Origin: Amorphophallus konjac
Lineage: Eukaryota > Streptophyta > Magnoliopsida > Alismatales > Araceae
NCBI GenBank assembly: GCA_022559845.1
Contig: CM040118.1
Coordinates: 155,950,331-156,014,330 of the forward strand
Reading direction: 5' to 3'
Length of the DNA stretch: 64,000 nt
In this document: positions 10,990 through 22,873 of the stretch, one piece after another
Position numbering within the stretch: the stretch's first letter is position 1
Layout of the letters: each line of letters starts with the position of its first letter
Made by a program: the position numbers and the translations under genes
The notes under the pieces: generated by a model
What the model saw: only the letters and a program-made list of their open reading frames with translations
What the model was told of the DNA's origin: nothing
Database searches by the model: none

Positions 10990-13900
10990 GACGAAAAATG
11001 GAGACTTTATATAGGAAGGTCAGGGAAATACAACGAGGGAAGTAAGGGCTCGAAGATAAAGGAGGGGGATTGACTCAATAATGCAAATTTAAAAAAAGAA
11101 AAAGAAACCTACGACAATGAGATTAGACAAATGGACACACAGAATGGACTAGCCTAAATGGGCCTAACAACAAAATTTATATGGATGATGGGGGATGCAA
11201 CACAAAATAACACAAATGGGCCTCGACAAGCCCAAACAACACAAGCAATATGAAGGATTTCACCAAGTCAAACAAGTTAATACGATGGAAAAAATTTTAA
11301 CGTCAATGTTTTGGGTGGGCCTTTTAATGATTTGAATTGAGATTAATTCCCTCAAGATAGGTATCCTATAGGGAATAAGGTCCAAACTTTGGGTTGACTA
11401 AGGTTAATTCCTTCACAACGTATGCAAATGCAAGCCTATGGGGTGGAAAGGTACAATCGGCCCGGCGTCCGTGTAGGAATCCACGGCTCACAGGGACTTA
11501 CGGAGGTCCCGGATAAGGTCACCCAGTCGGCTCCAAAGAATATGGAGATGAGAGGATCCCCTACCAGGGTAGGAATGGAACTACAATATGATAAAAATGC
11601 ATGGACCTATGTGCACCGGAGTGCATGCAAAGTCTAGCCTAAAACTAATAAACAATGATCAAATCAATATGGCAAGTATAATACAATGATACATAGCAAC
11701 CAGGGGGAGATAAGAGGCACCCAAAATGAATATGAAACGATATGAAATAACACACAACTATCAGCCTTGGGGTGCACTGTAGCAAGAACGCAGTCTGATG
11801 GGAGACCGCTCAGGGAGTGTAGATGGCCCTGGGAAGGACCATTCAGTAACAGCGAGCAGTAAAAATAATAAAAGCACAGAGCTGAAATGGAATGAAACGA
11901 TTAAGATCTATGCGTACCTGAGGGAACTGCGCGGTCTGTCGATCGTCCGCCAAACCTGTAGAACGGCCCTTATAGGACCCGTGTAAGTGAACAGGCTCAC
12001 AGAAATATGAAACACAGAAACACATGCAAAGCAGACTTACACAGTCTATTATAGGTCCGTGTAAACTTATACATGGCCCGAAGGGGACCGTTGACAATGA
12101 CAAACCCACAGAAGAACAATTGGCAAGAACATACCTAAAACTACCGTGAACGGTCTATCGACAGACCGTGGACAAATATACACGGCCCGAAGTAGACCGT
12201 TTGAAATAATAAGCTCATGAAAATGGAAGTAGAGATGGACCTGAGACAGTACGGTCTATCGACTGGCCGCTGGAACCTTTAAACGGTCCTGAGAGAACCG
12301 CGTAGAACTCTGGGAACAGGAATCAACAGCGGATGAACACGGCAAACCCAAGAGGGCCAAGAACTTACTAAAAGACACCAGGAAGCAGGTCAACACAATC
12401 AAAAGCACGATGGGCACTAGGTGTCCCACTATGATCGCCAAAAAATAGGATGTAGATCTATATTTCTCCATCCCTCTTACCTTCACCTTTCTAAGTCAAG
12501 ATATAAAGATAATCAAAATAAAGGAAAGAAAGGATGGAGATGTGTGTGTGTGATCGTGATCGCCACCAAGACACAGGGTACCGAAGAGTACTACGCACCT
12601 TGGAAAGGGAGAAGACACTCGCCCAAAGTGCAACGCCAGCAGTGGTAAACGGTCCCGGAAGAACTACTCAGTGGATTGCATAGCCGCTCGATAGGCCGCT
12701 CCTACGTTGGAGAAGGAAGCGGGATGAAGACTGGACTAGCGAAAGCACGGTCTACGGAAGGCCGCCGGAAGGCATTGCACGGTCCGATCTGGGCCGTGTA
12801 TCCTTGTAGACGGACGGATGAAGACCGTGTAATGCTGCCAAACTCCAAGATGTAGGACTTGATCCTCCACCCCTTCCGGCCGGCCAGAGGGGATGGGCCT
12901 CGTGCTGTGCTGATGCTGACCTGCGAAACAACGTAGACAATAAGCAAACAAAACCCAAATTAGCCCTGAAATGTGTAGCAACTATAAAATAGAACGGAAA
13001 ATCAACATAATGGCATGGAATGGGCGATACCTGGGGTGGTTTTTAAACCCCTATAGGGCATGAAAATGATAGGAGGGCGTGAAAATGATGTGAAACAGTG
13101 GAAAATGTTGATGAAAAGTTGATGAAAAGAAGCATGCAATGGATGAAAAGATAACTAAGAGCCTAGACGAAACATAAAACAAAATGACTACTCCCTTGAA
13201 CCGGAGGCTTAAAAGGATGTAGAAAGCCTCCCTCCCTAGCTACAGCTCGCTCAAGAATTCGGCAGAGCTTCGACGTCGACGTTGGATCTCCCCCCCTTTC
13301 AAGCCTAGACTAGGGGTTCTATTTATAGACCCCTGAAAGTCCATCCCCGAAATTGGGTTTTCCACTGGATATTAATCCGAGATTATTAAACAAAATCCAT
13401 TGATAATACTCTAATCTTCCACCAGGATCAAACGGCACCCCATTTGGTGGAGAAACGACGGAGAAATGGGTGGGCGGAGTTAGGGGTTTAACCACGGATG
13501 GAGAGAGAAAAACCAAACAATCCACAGATCTCGGGCCTTTACACGGTCGCGCGATAGGCCGCTCAGTCATGTACACGGTCCATTGCTAGACCGTCTAATG
13601 CTGTTGGTGATAAATAAATAAAATAGGAAATTATCCAATTATCCACCGAACAGACCGGCTATCACGGTGCTGGACTCTTTCGGATAGGACGGTCTAACGA
13701 TAGACCACTCAATGATGGAACGGTCTAATGATAAGCCGTGTAAAACGTGGCGTTGATAAATCCAGAAACATAGGATAAATAAATAATTATCTAAAAAATC
13801 CACTTGTTTAGGACTCTGGGATATGAACGATCTAAAGATACGCCGTTCAATGGCAGTAAACGGCTGCACTAAGACCGAGCAAAGGCTTGTCTATGGAAAT

Positions 13901-14239
13901 TTAGAAAATCAAATAAATATCCAATAAATCGTTATGAGCTTATAAACGGTTCCAACCAGACCGCCCAACCATTGAACGGCCTATCGCTAGACCGCGTATA
14001 GCCTGGACGTTAGAAATTAATAAAATGGGATAAACGAGTCTATTTCACCCAAAACCAAGCGAAATCAAGGCCCATTAAGCCCGAATTCAAGAACATACCT
14101 AACCAGGGAGGGAGATACCCATAAAATAAGCCCAAAGATATGCCTGGAAATAGCCCAATGTGTAATGGAGAACTCCAGACATCAAAAAATGGTGGTAAGA
14201 GGAATGACCCAACTCATTGACAAAAAATGGGTGTCAACA
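10990..14239 (-). repeat. 5' LTR plus leader of B1
   Basis: In element orientation it begins tgttgacaccc at 14239, the same start as B2 at 21811, and leads into the B1 gag ATG. The exact LTR/leader boundary was not resolved and no PBS was recognised. Blocks 11440-11600 and 11760-12900 are nearly identical to B3 (47300-48600), and B2 carries them in the other orientation. The stretch 11770-13990 is full of imperfect palindromes of the type acggtctatcgatagaccgt. Confidence 0.75.
13320..13327 (-). promoter_or_regulatory. Putative TATA box of B1 LTR
   Basis: The minus strand reads tataaata in a ggggtctataaatag context, identical to the context in B2 at 22866-22873. Confidence 0.55.
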
Positions 14240-14269
14240 CACATTAGGTCTGTGTACATCTTGTATGAA

Positions 14270-14700
14270 TGTATACAAGGTCGGTGCATGCCTCTGAAGA
14301 GAAGCCCACAAGGTCGGTGCAGTTTTTGTAGAATGCACATGTAGTCGGTGTACATTTTACCTTACGCACAGAAAAGTCGGTGCATGTTCTGCTTTAAGCG
14401 TATAGAGGTCGGTGCACCTTTTGTATCATGCATATAAAGGTCGGTGCATGTTTTACCTTAAGCGTATAAAGATCAGTGCAATTTTTGCATCGTGCATATA
14501 ATAGGTCCATGCATGTTTTGCCATACGCATGTAAGGGTCGGTGCATATCTTTACCTATGCATATGTAAGTCGGTGCACATTTGCCATATGCATGTAAAGG
14601 TCAGTGCATGTTTGTCATATGCATGTAAGAAGTCGGTGCATGTTTTGTCATATGCATAAAAGAAGTCGGTGCATGTTTATGATCTTGCATGATTTAGTAT
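14270..14700 (+). repeat. Short tandem array with gtcggtgcatg core
   Basis: About 13 units of 30-42 bases, each holding a variant of ggtcggtgcatg followed by a T-rich stretch and an atgcatat-like word. It occupies the U3 part of the copia LTR. Confidence 0.8.
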
Positions 14701-15469
14701 GTGCACATTCTTACATACATAATGGCCTAGTAGGTGCACACTTGGATTACTCTCCTATGAAAGTCTATGCCAGTATGCTTGCATCGGTATCTCTAAGTCT
14801 ATGCATACTTTTCATCTGAGCATATGAATTTTCCTATGAACTCTAGCACACAAAGTGTTTGACTAAATGCCTCTATTCTGGTTGGCAGGATTAAGTCACT
14901 GTGGGACCCAGAATTAAACATAAAGGGTTGGAAGATTTACACTCAGCTGATCGCGTGACTTAAGTTCTTAAGTTACAAGCACGTGACCCAAGGCTAGTCT
15001 GGACTGGAGCATTAGCCACGTGGACAGCACATCTTCAACATCTGACACATGGATTCCAAGCAGCGCACTCCAGTCGAAATTTCTGGGCGGGAAAAACGTG
15101 CTTTCCATGCGCCCTTCTTTCACGACCTTTAAACAGAGACCCAGTCGCTCTTTCAAGAGATGAAGCTTTTCGAAAAGAGGAAGTTTGAAGAAGAAAAAGA
15201 AGAAGAAGAAGAGAGCAGCTAAAAAAGAAAGAGTGAAGATTTGAGAATCAAAAAAAGTAGAGTACCGTAGTTTCAGTGAGAGTTAGAGAGAAGAGGAAGC
15301 AATAGAGCAAGCCTGAGAAGAGGAGTTTGAAGATCTGAAGATCCGTTCTACTGGTTCTTGGATCAGATCCAAGCCAGATATGCTCTTGCGTGAGTTATAT
15401 TTTTTAGTTTATATTTCCAGCTTTCCGTTGTTGTATTTCATCTTTTGTTTTTCTATTTCTGATTTCGTC

Positions 15470-15630
15470 AAGCTGTGAGTCAGCAGAGCTAAGCTGTAAT
15501 GCTCAGCGAGTGTGGTGGATACCTCGGACAGCAAGCTGTGATGCTCAGCGGTATGTACGCAAGCTGTGATGCGCAGCGGAGGCAAGCTGTGGTGCGCAAC
15601 GGTTCAAGCTGTTAGGCAGCAGTAAGCCAC
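15470..15630 (+). repeat. Short repeats with aagctgtgatgctcagcgg core
   Basis: Seven degenerate copies of aagctgt..gcagcgg spaced about 15-45 bases apart, immediately upstream of the conserved copia R/U5-like block. Confidence 0.7.
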
Positions 15631-16031
15631 ACTCAGATCTGAGTGTGGGGTGGATGTAGGTGAAAACTGAACCACCTAAAAATCCTTTGTCCTCTGTGTG
15701 TTTGCCTGCTTATTCTGATCTGCGCTTAGATGAATGTAGAGGACCGGTAATTGATATCTACACTCTCTATTCATCTATTGCTGCTGTTATTTCAAGTTGC
15801 TTGTAGAACCCTCATTGTAATTAGTGCATCTTTGATTTCAATCTTAGACCTATTTGAGCAAACTGTAAGGATAATTGAGATTACAATGCAGCTCAAATAG
15901 TACTTGCTAAATCCTTTGCACACTGATTATTTGGTTGATTGTCATAAAAATATTTTAATTCTGAAAGTATTTTTAAGGGATTCATTCACCCCCCCTTTGA
16001 ATCTCTGTATTGCACCATTGTTATCCTAACA

Positions 16032-16603
16032 ACCTCGGTCTACCAAATCCGCAGGAAAGGAAGTACAGGGGCCAGGGATCCATCCCCCTACCTCCACCGA
16101 AGATTATGCACGTTGAGGACGCCGATTCCACTCGAAAATGCTTCACGAACCCACACTGGCGCCCCGAACTCGCGAACAAGTGCTGTACCTCCACCGTCTC
16201 AATCCCTGTCCCATCCTCACCCTCCTCCCCCTCACCCCGCCTCCACCTCGCCCAGCTTCACCTCCATCGGCCACCTGGAGAAGAGGGGGAGAGAAAGAGA
16301 AGAGAGAGAGGGAGAAAGAGAGAATGAGAGAAAGAGAGAGGGTGAGGGATTTAAATAGAAAACCCACTCAAGATTCCAAAATTCTGGAAAATACAAAATT
16401 AGAAAAAAATCATTCCCATGATCCTCGAAAAATGCACAACGCACCTGCAATGTCTCGGAGCCCAACAACACATCGGTTCACCCTACACAAGGTTCCGAAG
16501 GCTCGACAGTCAAAAACCTGAGTAAATCATAAAACACGTTCCGAGACTCACAATGGCACTCCGAACCCACGAATTCTGATCGAAAAAATAATCTGGGGTG
16601 TCA
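16032..16603 (-). repeat. Tekay-3 3' LTR, truncated by the copia LTR
   Basis: The right end reads ggggtgtcaca at 16603 and is followed by a polypyrimidine run (the PPT on the minus strand). The body has the same C-rich block then purine-rich (gag)n block found in Tekay-1 at 7540-7700 and Tekay-2 at 27650-27830. A tatttaaa on the minus strand (16350-16357) sits where the related LTRs have a TATA box. The left part is lost at the copia boundary. Confidence 0.6.
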
Positions 16604-18451
16604 CAGACCTCCCCCCTTACAGAAATTGCATCCTTAAAATTTGAGGCAACCACTAAGGCACAGGGGAAGGACAACACACCCACATGGTAACGCTCCTAGA
16701 GCTCTAGCCACAACCTCGATCCTCGTAAAACTATCGATCCTGAGGGACATAACCCGACTGTTATTAAAGACAAAAACATATCACTCATAACCCAATACAC
16801 ACCGATCCTCAGAGCGAGTATTGCACACCGAAAGGATACAAATCTGGTATCACCTCAGCCACAATGAAGATCCAACCATGGCATTACTGCCAACATCTCA
16901 CTCACCGAGGAGACGCAATCCTCGTCATGAGAAACCTGCCACCGATAACATCCCATGCTCGGCGGACCAACCAAACATCAGCTTCTCTACATGCTGACTA
17001 ATCTCATGCCTTGCACAAGGGACAACCATTACTGAGCCTCAACCAGCTCACACTGTCATCTCAACTGACTGCCACAAATTCGTCGGCTCTACACCATGAA
17101 CAATCTCACACCTGGCAAGCCGAACGCCATAACAACACTGGACCAGCTCTGGTCCAAACACAACCTTCACCAAATCCTAGATCCAATCCAGGAAAAGGCA
17201 TATCACATAATTGGCCACCAAAGGCCTCACTTGAACATGGCTCTCGCCAATCTCGATTCAATACAACTAGCATCTTCTATCTGTGAAAGGCTATACGTCG
17301 GTCACCAGCTACTCGCCAACGGGAAACCTTCACCGGCTTAACTTCCTCTCTCCTGATCCTTCACCAAGCCCGATAAGCACATTCTAAATCTCGACAGGCC
17401 ATCCGTTGATTCTTACACTGGCCATTACTGTATCTCGAGACGATCCTTACTCGGACACCGCATCTGATCCAGAACCTCATGCCAACTCTAGCCTCTCAGG
17501 GGAGCACGATGAAACCAAATGTCAAGATTTGAAAATCCTCGGTCCACAACACCTCTAGACTCAGACTTATAGGGAAATCCTCCCATGTTGGTCACAAGAC
17601 CAAGGTTCTTATCCGGCAACAACCCTCCAGGGATCTTTATACACATGCATCGTCCATTACACAGTCTCATCCCAGCTTCATCACAATTATTCCGAATGGA
17701 CACCTACCAAATCCTCGGCTCCACTCTTACTATAGAGCCACAGGACACAACCTGAACATATCAGGGCACATATCCCTAGGATAGGGAAGTGCCATATGCT
17801 ACCACAGTAACCTGGTCGATGAGGCCACGACCAATGCACACGGATCTCCAAACATCACATATCCTTACTACAGTTGGGTCCTTCCTTAGACATTACCATA
17901 GCTGACCACTCGGCTATCCTCACCAGCCGTTCACAGCTACCAACTGGGACCCATAAATAGTACTCGGAGATCACATCTCGAGAACCATGATTCCATCCGA
18001 GGGCACAACTTCTAACGCAAGAGCAGGGTACTCACGCGGAAAACTTGCTGCCATATTTCCCTAATTCTCTAGCTTGCCAGTGCAACAAACCACAATGCCT
18101 CCAGCAATGGCACGATAATCGACACACCTCACACGGTCGAAATTAATCTCACATCGAGGAACCAATCCTCCGATGCTCTTTTCATCCTCGAGAATCTGCC
18201 CGTAGCAACCAACGCTACGATCCTAGACCTATGGGTTATGGGCCCACCAGGCTTCCACTGCACACTCTGATCCATGCACACATCACAATGACTCAGGATT
18301 CGCCATCCCAACAATCCCCAACTCGGCTGGGTAACTCTAGACAACGGGGTGAGGAAAGCACAATTACCTCAAACTCAGAGCATAAATTCTCTCTCTTGAT
18401 CTGGCATTCCTCCTGTAACTCCATAGGCTCTGATCCACAACACTTTAGGAA
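16604..18451 (-). repeat. Degenerate interior of Tekay-3, 3' portion
   Basis: The minus-strand end, attttaaggatgcaatttc then a G-run before the LTR, matches the conserved pre-3'-LTR segment of Tekay elements (compare Tekay-2 at 28191-28232). No RT or integrase motif survives that I can read, and the interval is far too short for full pol. It is very C-rich on the plus strand. Confidence 0.5.
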
Positions 18452-18856
18452 TCACGACACCAGCCACAAGTCTTCACAAACACTACCCAACTGGCATACA
18501 TCCTTCCGAAATAATGCCAACGCACCCTTATGCATCAGGGGATGGGCATCGCTTCTCGCAGGCAACCATACTGCCAAAACACATAACATGCCTTGCCTGG
18601 ATTTCATGGCACACAAGAGGCCACCCAATCCGAACACGCGATGTAAGATGATGAAACTTAACAAAATGCGATTCTCTCCGACCAAGGAGAAACCGACATA
18701 CCTCCTACAAATCGGGAGATCCCCACGCTTGACCTGACCTCGAACCTCGTGTATGCTGGGAACCTTACCTTCCAGCACTAGGAAAACCATCACTTTCGTC
18801 AAGTCAGCTCCTCCAATGACACTTGCCAAGTGTCTAGTTGGACCACACTTATAACA
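18452..18856 (-). pseudogene. Tekay-3 gag zinc-knuckle relic
   Basis: At 18856 the minus strand encodes CYKCGPTRHLAS, a CCHC knuckle (C-X2-C-X4-H) whose last Cys is lost, apparently through a small deletion. It is about 1.45 kb downstream of the PBS, where the Tekay Gag knuckle is expected. The same frame stays open to 18452 but I recognise no protease motif in it. Confidence 0.45.
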
Positions 18857-20306
18857 ACTCCCAGTGCACCATCATCACAATTCCTCGAACTGCAACTCAC
18901 CACGCCTCGAGCACTGGCACTACTGATCGCCAGCCACACTTTGCCATAGCGGTTGAGCTAGCCGCTGCCACATGCTCCCTCCCTATACCTGCCTCTGATC
19001 TCAGAACCATTAACGCGCCAAAACACTTACCGAAGAGCGAAGAAACCACAAAAGATGCCAGGCTCGAAGGCTAGAACACCTCTAGCCACCAGACATCATT
19101 CCCTCAAATCTATCCTTGCTAACACCAATCCATTCTCAACTCTTGGATCCTCAAAATATCCATCTCTTGAGCTGTCATCGTGCGGACCACCACGCTAAGA
19201 GCCACAACACGAACCATGATCGGCACCTGCCAACGCTCATCCTCGAATCCTGAATCTGCTGCGGAACCTTCACATCTCACCTGCCGGCTCACACGGAGCA
19301 TCCAAGAGCAGTGCATAATGGCCCCAAATTCCACAATATGGGCCACGAACCAAGCCACTACCACACAATCTCGGGTGAAATCCAGGACTAAAATTGATGA
19401 GGATTATCCCGTGCCGGCCCCCCACCCCCATTTTCAATAGTCCATAACTCCAACGTTCCCCATCTTTCAACCTTCATTAAGTCCAACCTCCCCCATCACT
19501 ATCACCACCCCCATAGAGATTCCCCCCCCCTCTCCCCAAGTTAATATTCCCCTCCCCCATTCAACCCCAACCACTCCCCCATGACTCTTATAGCCTACAA
19601 GGAGGACTTTCCCCCCCTCTCCCATCATATCCTCCCTCGGCCGTGCCACATCAAAAATAGATCATTCACGCGTAAAAGCGTAGGATTTAGAACTCATTGG
19701 GACAACTTTGCCCAACCCTGCCTCGAAATCCACAAAATAATCAAAACTAGCACATCATCTCCGACACCACAGAGCATGACGAGGAAATTGGACTCGATAA
19801 TCAACAGCTCGCCAAGAAGATCCTCCACTCGTCCGAGCACATTTCTCAATCAAACATTCGATTTGCCACCTCAAACCACGATCCCAATGCCTCAGGGACT
19901 GGCTAAACCTCAAACTGGGGTGGCCAAAATGACATTAACTCCCTCAGAGCACACTTGCGGCCACTTAACCACAAGCAATCCTCGCCAGCCACCAGCCCTC
20001 ACCATAGATTCCACGGACGCAGTACCGCAGACTCAAACCTGTCGGCAAACTCTGCCCAATGCAACACCACCGGAGCCACCATCTATTGGGAAGAAAGCTC
20101 TCTATCTCATTCTTCAGGCCCCACACCGGCAGTCCAACAAAAATAGCAATCGCCTTCACAGCGCCAACACCGCGCACTCTAGCTCTCAAGTGAAAAACCA
20201 AGCGATAAACAAACACAAAACCCTATGCCAGCTGCCGACTGTACTAGACCCCATGGACTCTAATCACTACAATCATATCAAATTCCCATGTACATCCACA
20301 ACAACT
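18857..20306 (-). repeat. Degenerate gag region and leader of Tekay-3
   Basis: Lies between the PBS and the zinc-knuckle relic, so by position it is the leader and gag. No convincing reading frame remains. The plus strand has a C-rich segment at 19430-19640. Plus-strand frames such as 19581-20441 are antisense artefacts of this composition. Confidence 0.4.
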
Positions 20307-20318
20307 GCTCTGACACCA
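20307..20318 (-). other. Primer-binding site of Tekay-3
   Basis: The minus strand reads tggtgtcagagc, a one-base variant of the tRNA-Met PBS. It lies two bases from the LTR end at 20321. Confidence 0.8.
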
Positions 20319-20320
20319 TC

Positions 20321-21810
20321 TGTAACGACACAAGATCCAGATACCGAGAAATACCCGATACCATTCGAATCTTGGCCCGCCACCCACGAGCCGGAGGACT
20401 CAGAAGGGTTAGAAGGAGTGTGGAGGTACATTGAAATATAAAATAAAGTAGAAAACTAACAGTTTAAATAATAGGAAATGAATTACATTTTCCATTAAAT
20501 AACTTGCTAAAAAGTACAGTCCAAATAAAGTACAATCTACAAGGAAAAGAACGTACTTAATGCCGAGTGAACACTCGGCCCGGCGAGCTGGCAACTATGA
20601 ACCTCCATGCTACACCTCCGAACCTTGAGGAGGAACTGCCACACTTGAAAAGTAGGGGGTGAGCCTCATCTCATTGGCTCAGTAGGGGTCCCGCGGAACC
20701 CTACCACAAAACAACGGCGGTAAACGCATAGTGCTAACGGAACAACAACAACAACAACACGAGTAGCAACGACAACAATGACAATAATAACGGCAGGAGG
20801 AACAGCCATAACACAAATCCTTAAACATGTTAGCAGATGAAACCACGGCTCTATAAACTACTCCTATCGACATGTAAAGCAAACCCCGATCTCACAGTCG
20901 GGGGACCACCGGACTGACGGGAAAACCCTGGCTATGCTACCGGAAGGAACATCATGACATCTCTATGGTAGAGGCCCGTCCTCACAGATGAAGCCCCAAT
21001 CCCGAGACCACACGGTCCAGGATAGTCACGACCACGTAGTCGTGAACCCTACATAGTCTACAGGTGAAACCTCGGTAACCCTACGGGAAACTCTAGACCT
21101 CGGTGTCGAGAAGACACTCAGAAACCACCCGAAGAAAAATGAAGAAACGTGTCTCGTGTGACAGGAGTACTTCCCACTAGAAGTAAGGCCAGATGCATCC
21201 ACTGATGACTTAGTTGGCATCTCAGGTGTCTCCCTCGTCCCAGACAAAACTAAGACACAGTACTAGTAACCATAGGTCAAGGGTATAGTCGGGGTCGTGC
21301 TCATCAGCACGCGTCCAAAGTCCCCGACCATGTGTGCACACACTGACTGACTGCACTTTGTCAGGCCCTCTAGCTGGTTTTCCTTCTGGCCCTGACTCGA
21401 GCCGCTACAGTGGGAGGCCCTACGACAAACTAGCCAAAAAATCGTCACTCTCGGGTATAGCTCTCCACCACTCTCGGTGGGTAGGCACACGAGTGCCCAG
21501 GCAAGTTACGACTAGTGGGGGGTCACTAAATGTGAACACTCTCCATAGAGAGGAAACACAGAAGGTCACACACGCACCCATTGTGAGTAACACAGAGTAC
21601 AAGGTGGCTCGGGGCCACCTGACTCTTGATAGGCAACTAGACCTACAAACTCAACGGTCCTTGAGTCATGAGACTCGGGTCAAGACCATCGTACTGGACG
21701 GCTCCATGGCATCAATCTGACCTAATCCTAGGGTCAGAAACCATGGTCGAAGATAATTCTTAAGATGGCTCATAGCTGCCAAATTCATCCCCTTTCCAAG
21801 GGATACCTAC
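20321..21810 (-). repeat. Tekay-3 5' LTR, interrupted by B2
   Basis: Begins tgtaacgacacaag beside the PBS. Its first ~1.4 kb aligns with the Tekay-1 and Tekay-2 LTRs (shared cgccacccacgagcc, ccctctagctggtttt-like and tagtggggggtcact-like blocks). It stops at 21810, where B2 starts. The last five bases, cctac, are the expected left target duplication of B2. Confidence 0.75.
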
Positions 21811-22114
21811 TGTTGACACCCTTTTTTTGCCTTTGAGTTGAGTCATTCTTCCTACCACTATTTGTGATGCCTCGAGTTATCCATTACTCATTGGGCCATT
21901 TTAGGACATGTCTTTTGGCTTATTTTATGGGTACTTCCTCCCTGGCTAGGTTTGCTCTTGAGTTTGGGCTTAGTGGGCCTTCATTTCATTCAGTCTTTGG
22001 GGTAAATGGGCTCATTTATACCAATTTTTAACTTCCATCGCCCAGCTTATACGCGGTCTAGCGATGGACCGTGTAGTTATCTGGGTGGTCTATTTGAAGA
22101 CCATTTTGTTGAAC

Positions 22115-22325
22115 CAGCGTCGACGCTAGCGTCGACCTTATCCTTGCTACCGTCGACCCTATCTTTCGCTAGCGTTGACCTTTATTTTTAGTAAACGGTC
22201 TCACGATGGACCCTCACTTAAATGTGATAGTCTACTGAAAGACCACTTTTTATGGCTGAAGAACTAGCATCGACCTTACTCTTGCTAGCGTCGACCTTAT
22301 CCTTCACTAGTGTCGACCTTCATTC
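22115..22325 (+). repeat. gctagcgtcgacctt interspersed repeats in B2 LTR
   Basis: About seven copies of a 15-22 base word built on gctagcgtcgacctt(atcctt), in two clusters separated by cggtc palindromes. I did not see this cluster in B1 or B3, so it looks specific to this copy. Confidence 0.7.
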
Positions 22326-22865
22326 TATTAAACGATCTAACGATAGGCCGTTCCAAGAGTCGACGGTCTATTGAAAGACCATTTTGACTTGGTCTTTAGA
22401 TAAATGGGCATATTTATCTTTCTCTGTTCATTTTTCACCGACACTGGATAGACGGTCTGGAAATGGGCCGTTTGACCCGTTGAGCGGTCTATCGATGGAC
22501 CGTTTATATCCTGAGAGTCCTACGTCGAACCAGTCGGTCAGTTCTTTGAGATAAATGGCTTATTTATCTTATTTTCTATTTACCACTGACACCCATAGGT
22601 GGTCTAGTGTTGGACCGTGTATTGAGGTGGGCAGTCTATCGTTCGACCGTTTTGAAGGCCGAGATCCTTGCTTTAACTGATTTTTCTCTCTCCATCCGTG
22701 GTTGAATGAGCTGCTTTGTCCTCGATTTTCCCCGTGGATTCTTAACCAAATGCGATGTCGTTTGATCCTGAAGAAAATTGGGAGTATTATCTCCAGTTTA
22801 TCCAAAGGAATCTCACCCTAATTATAACTGAAAACCCCTCAATTTCGAGTGGACTTTCAGGGGTC

Positions 22866-22873
22866 TATAAATA
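22866..22873 (+). promoter_or_regulatory. Putative TATA box of B2 LTR
   Basis: tataaata within ggggtctataaatag, conserved with B1 at 13320-13327. Confidence 0.55.

Larger units (their letters stand above)
14240..16031 (+). repeat. 3' part of a Sirevirus-type copia LTR, interrupted on the left by B1
   Basis: Ends gttatcctaaca at 16031 after an attcaccccccc tract, the usual 3' end of plant copia LTRs. It carries the block seen in the other copia LTRs here: a short hairpin around gtgagtgtg, ggatgtagg, then gaaccacctaaaaa (15625-15685). No PBS follows, so this is a 3' or solo LTR end. The left part is displaced by B1, and its TG start is not visible. The two short-repeat arrays inside are listed separately. 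Confidence 0.65.

Noticed and set aside
19581..20441. 286-codon plus-strand ORF
   Set aside because: Antisense to the Tekay-3 gag/leader and running into its LTR across the PBS; composition-driven Thr/Pro/Ser-rich frame without motifs.
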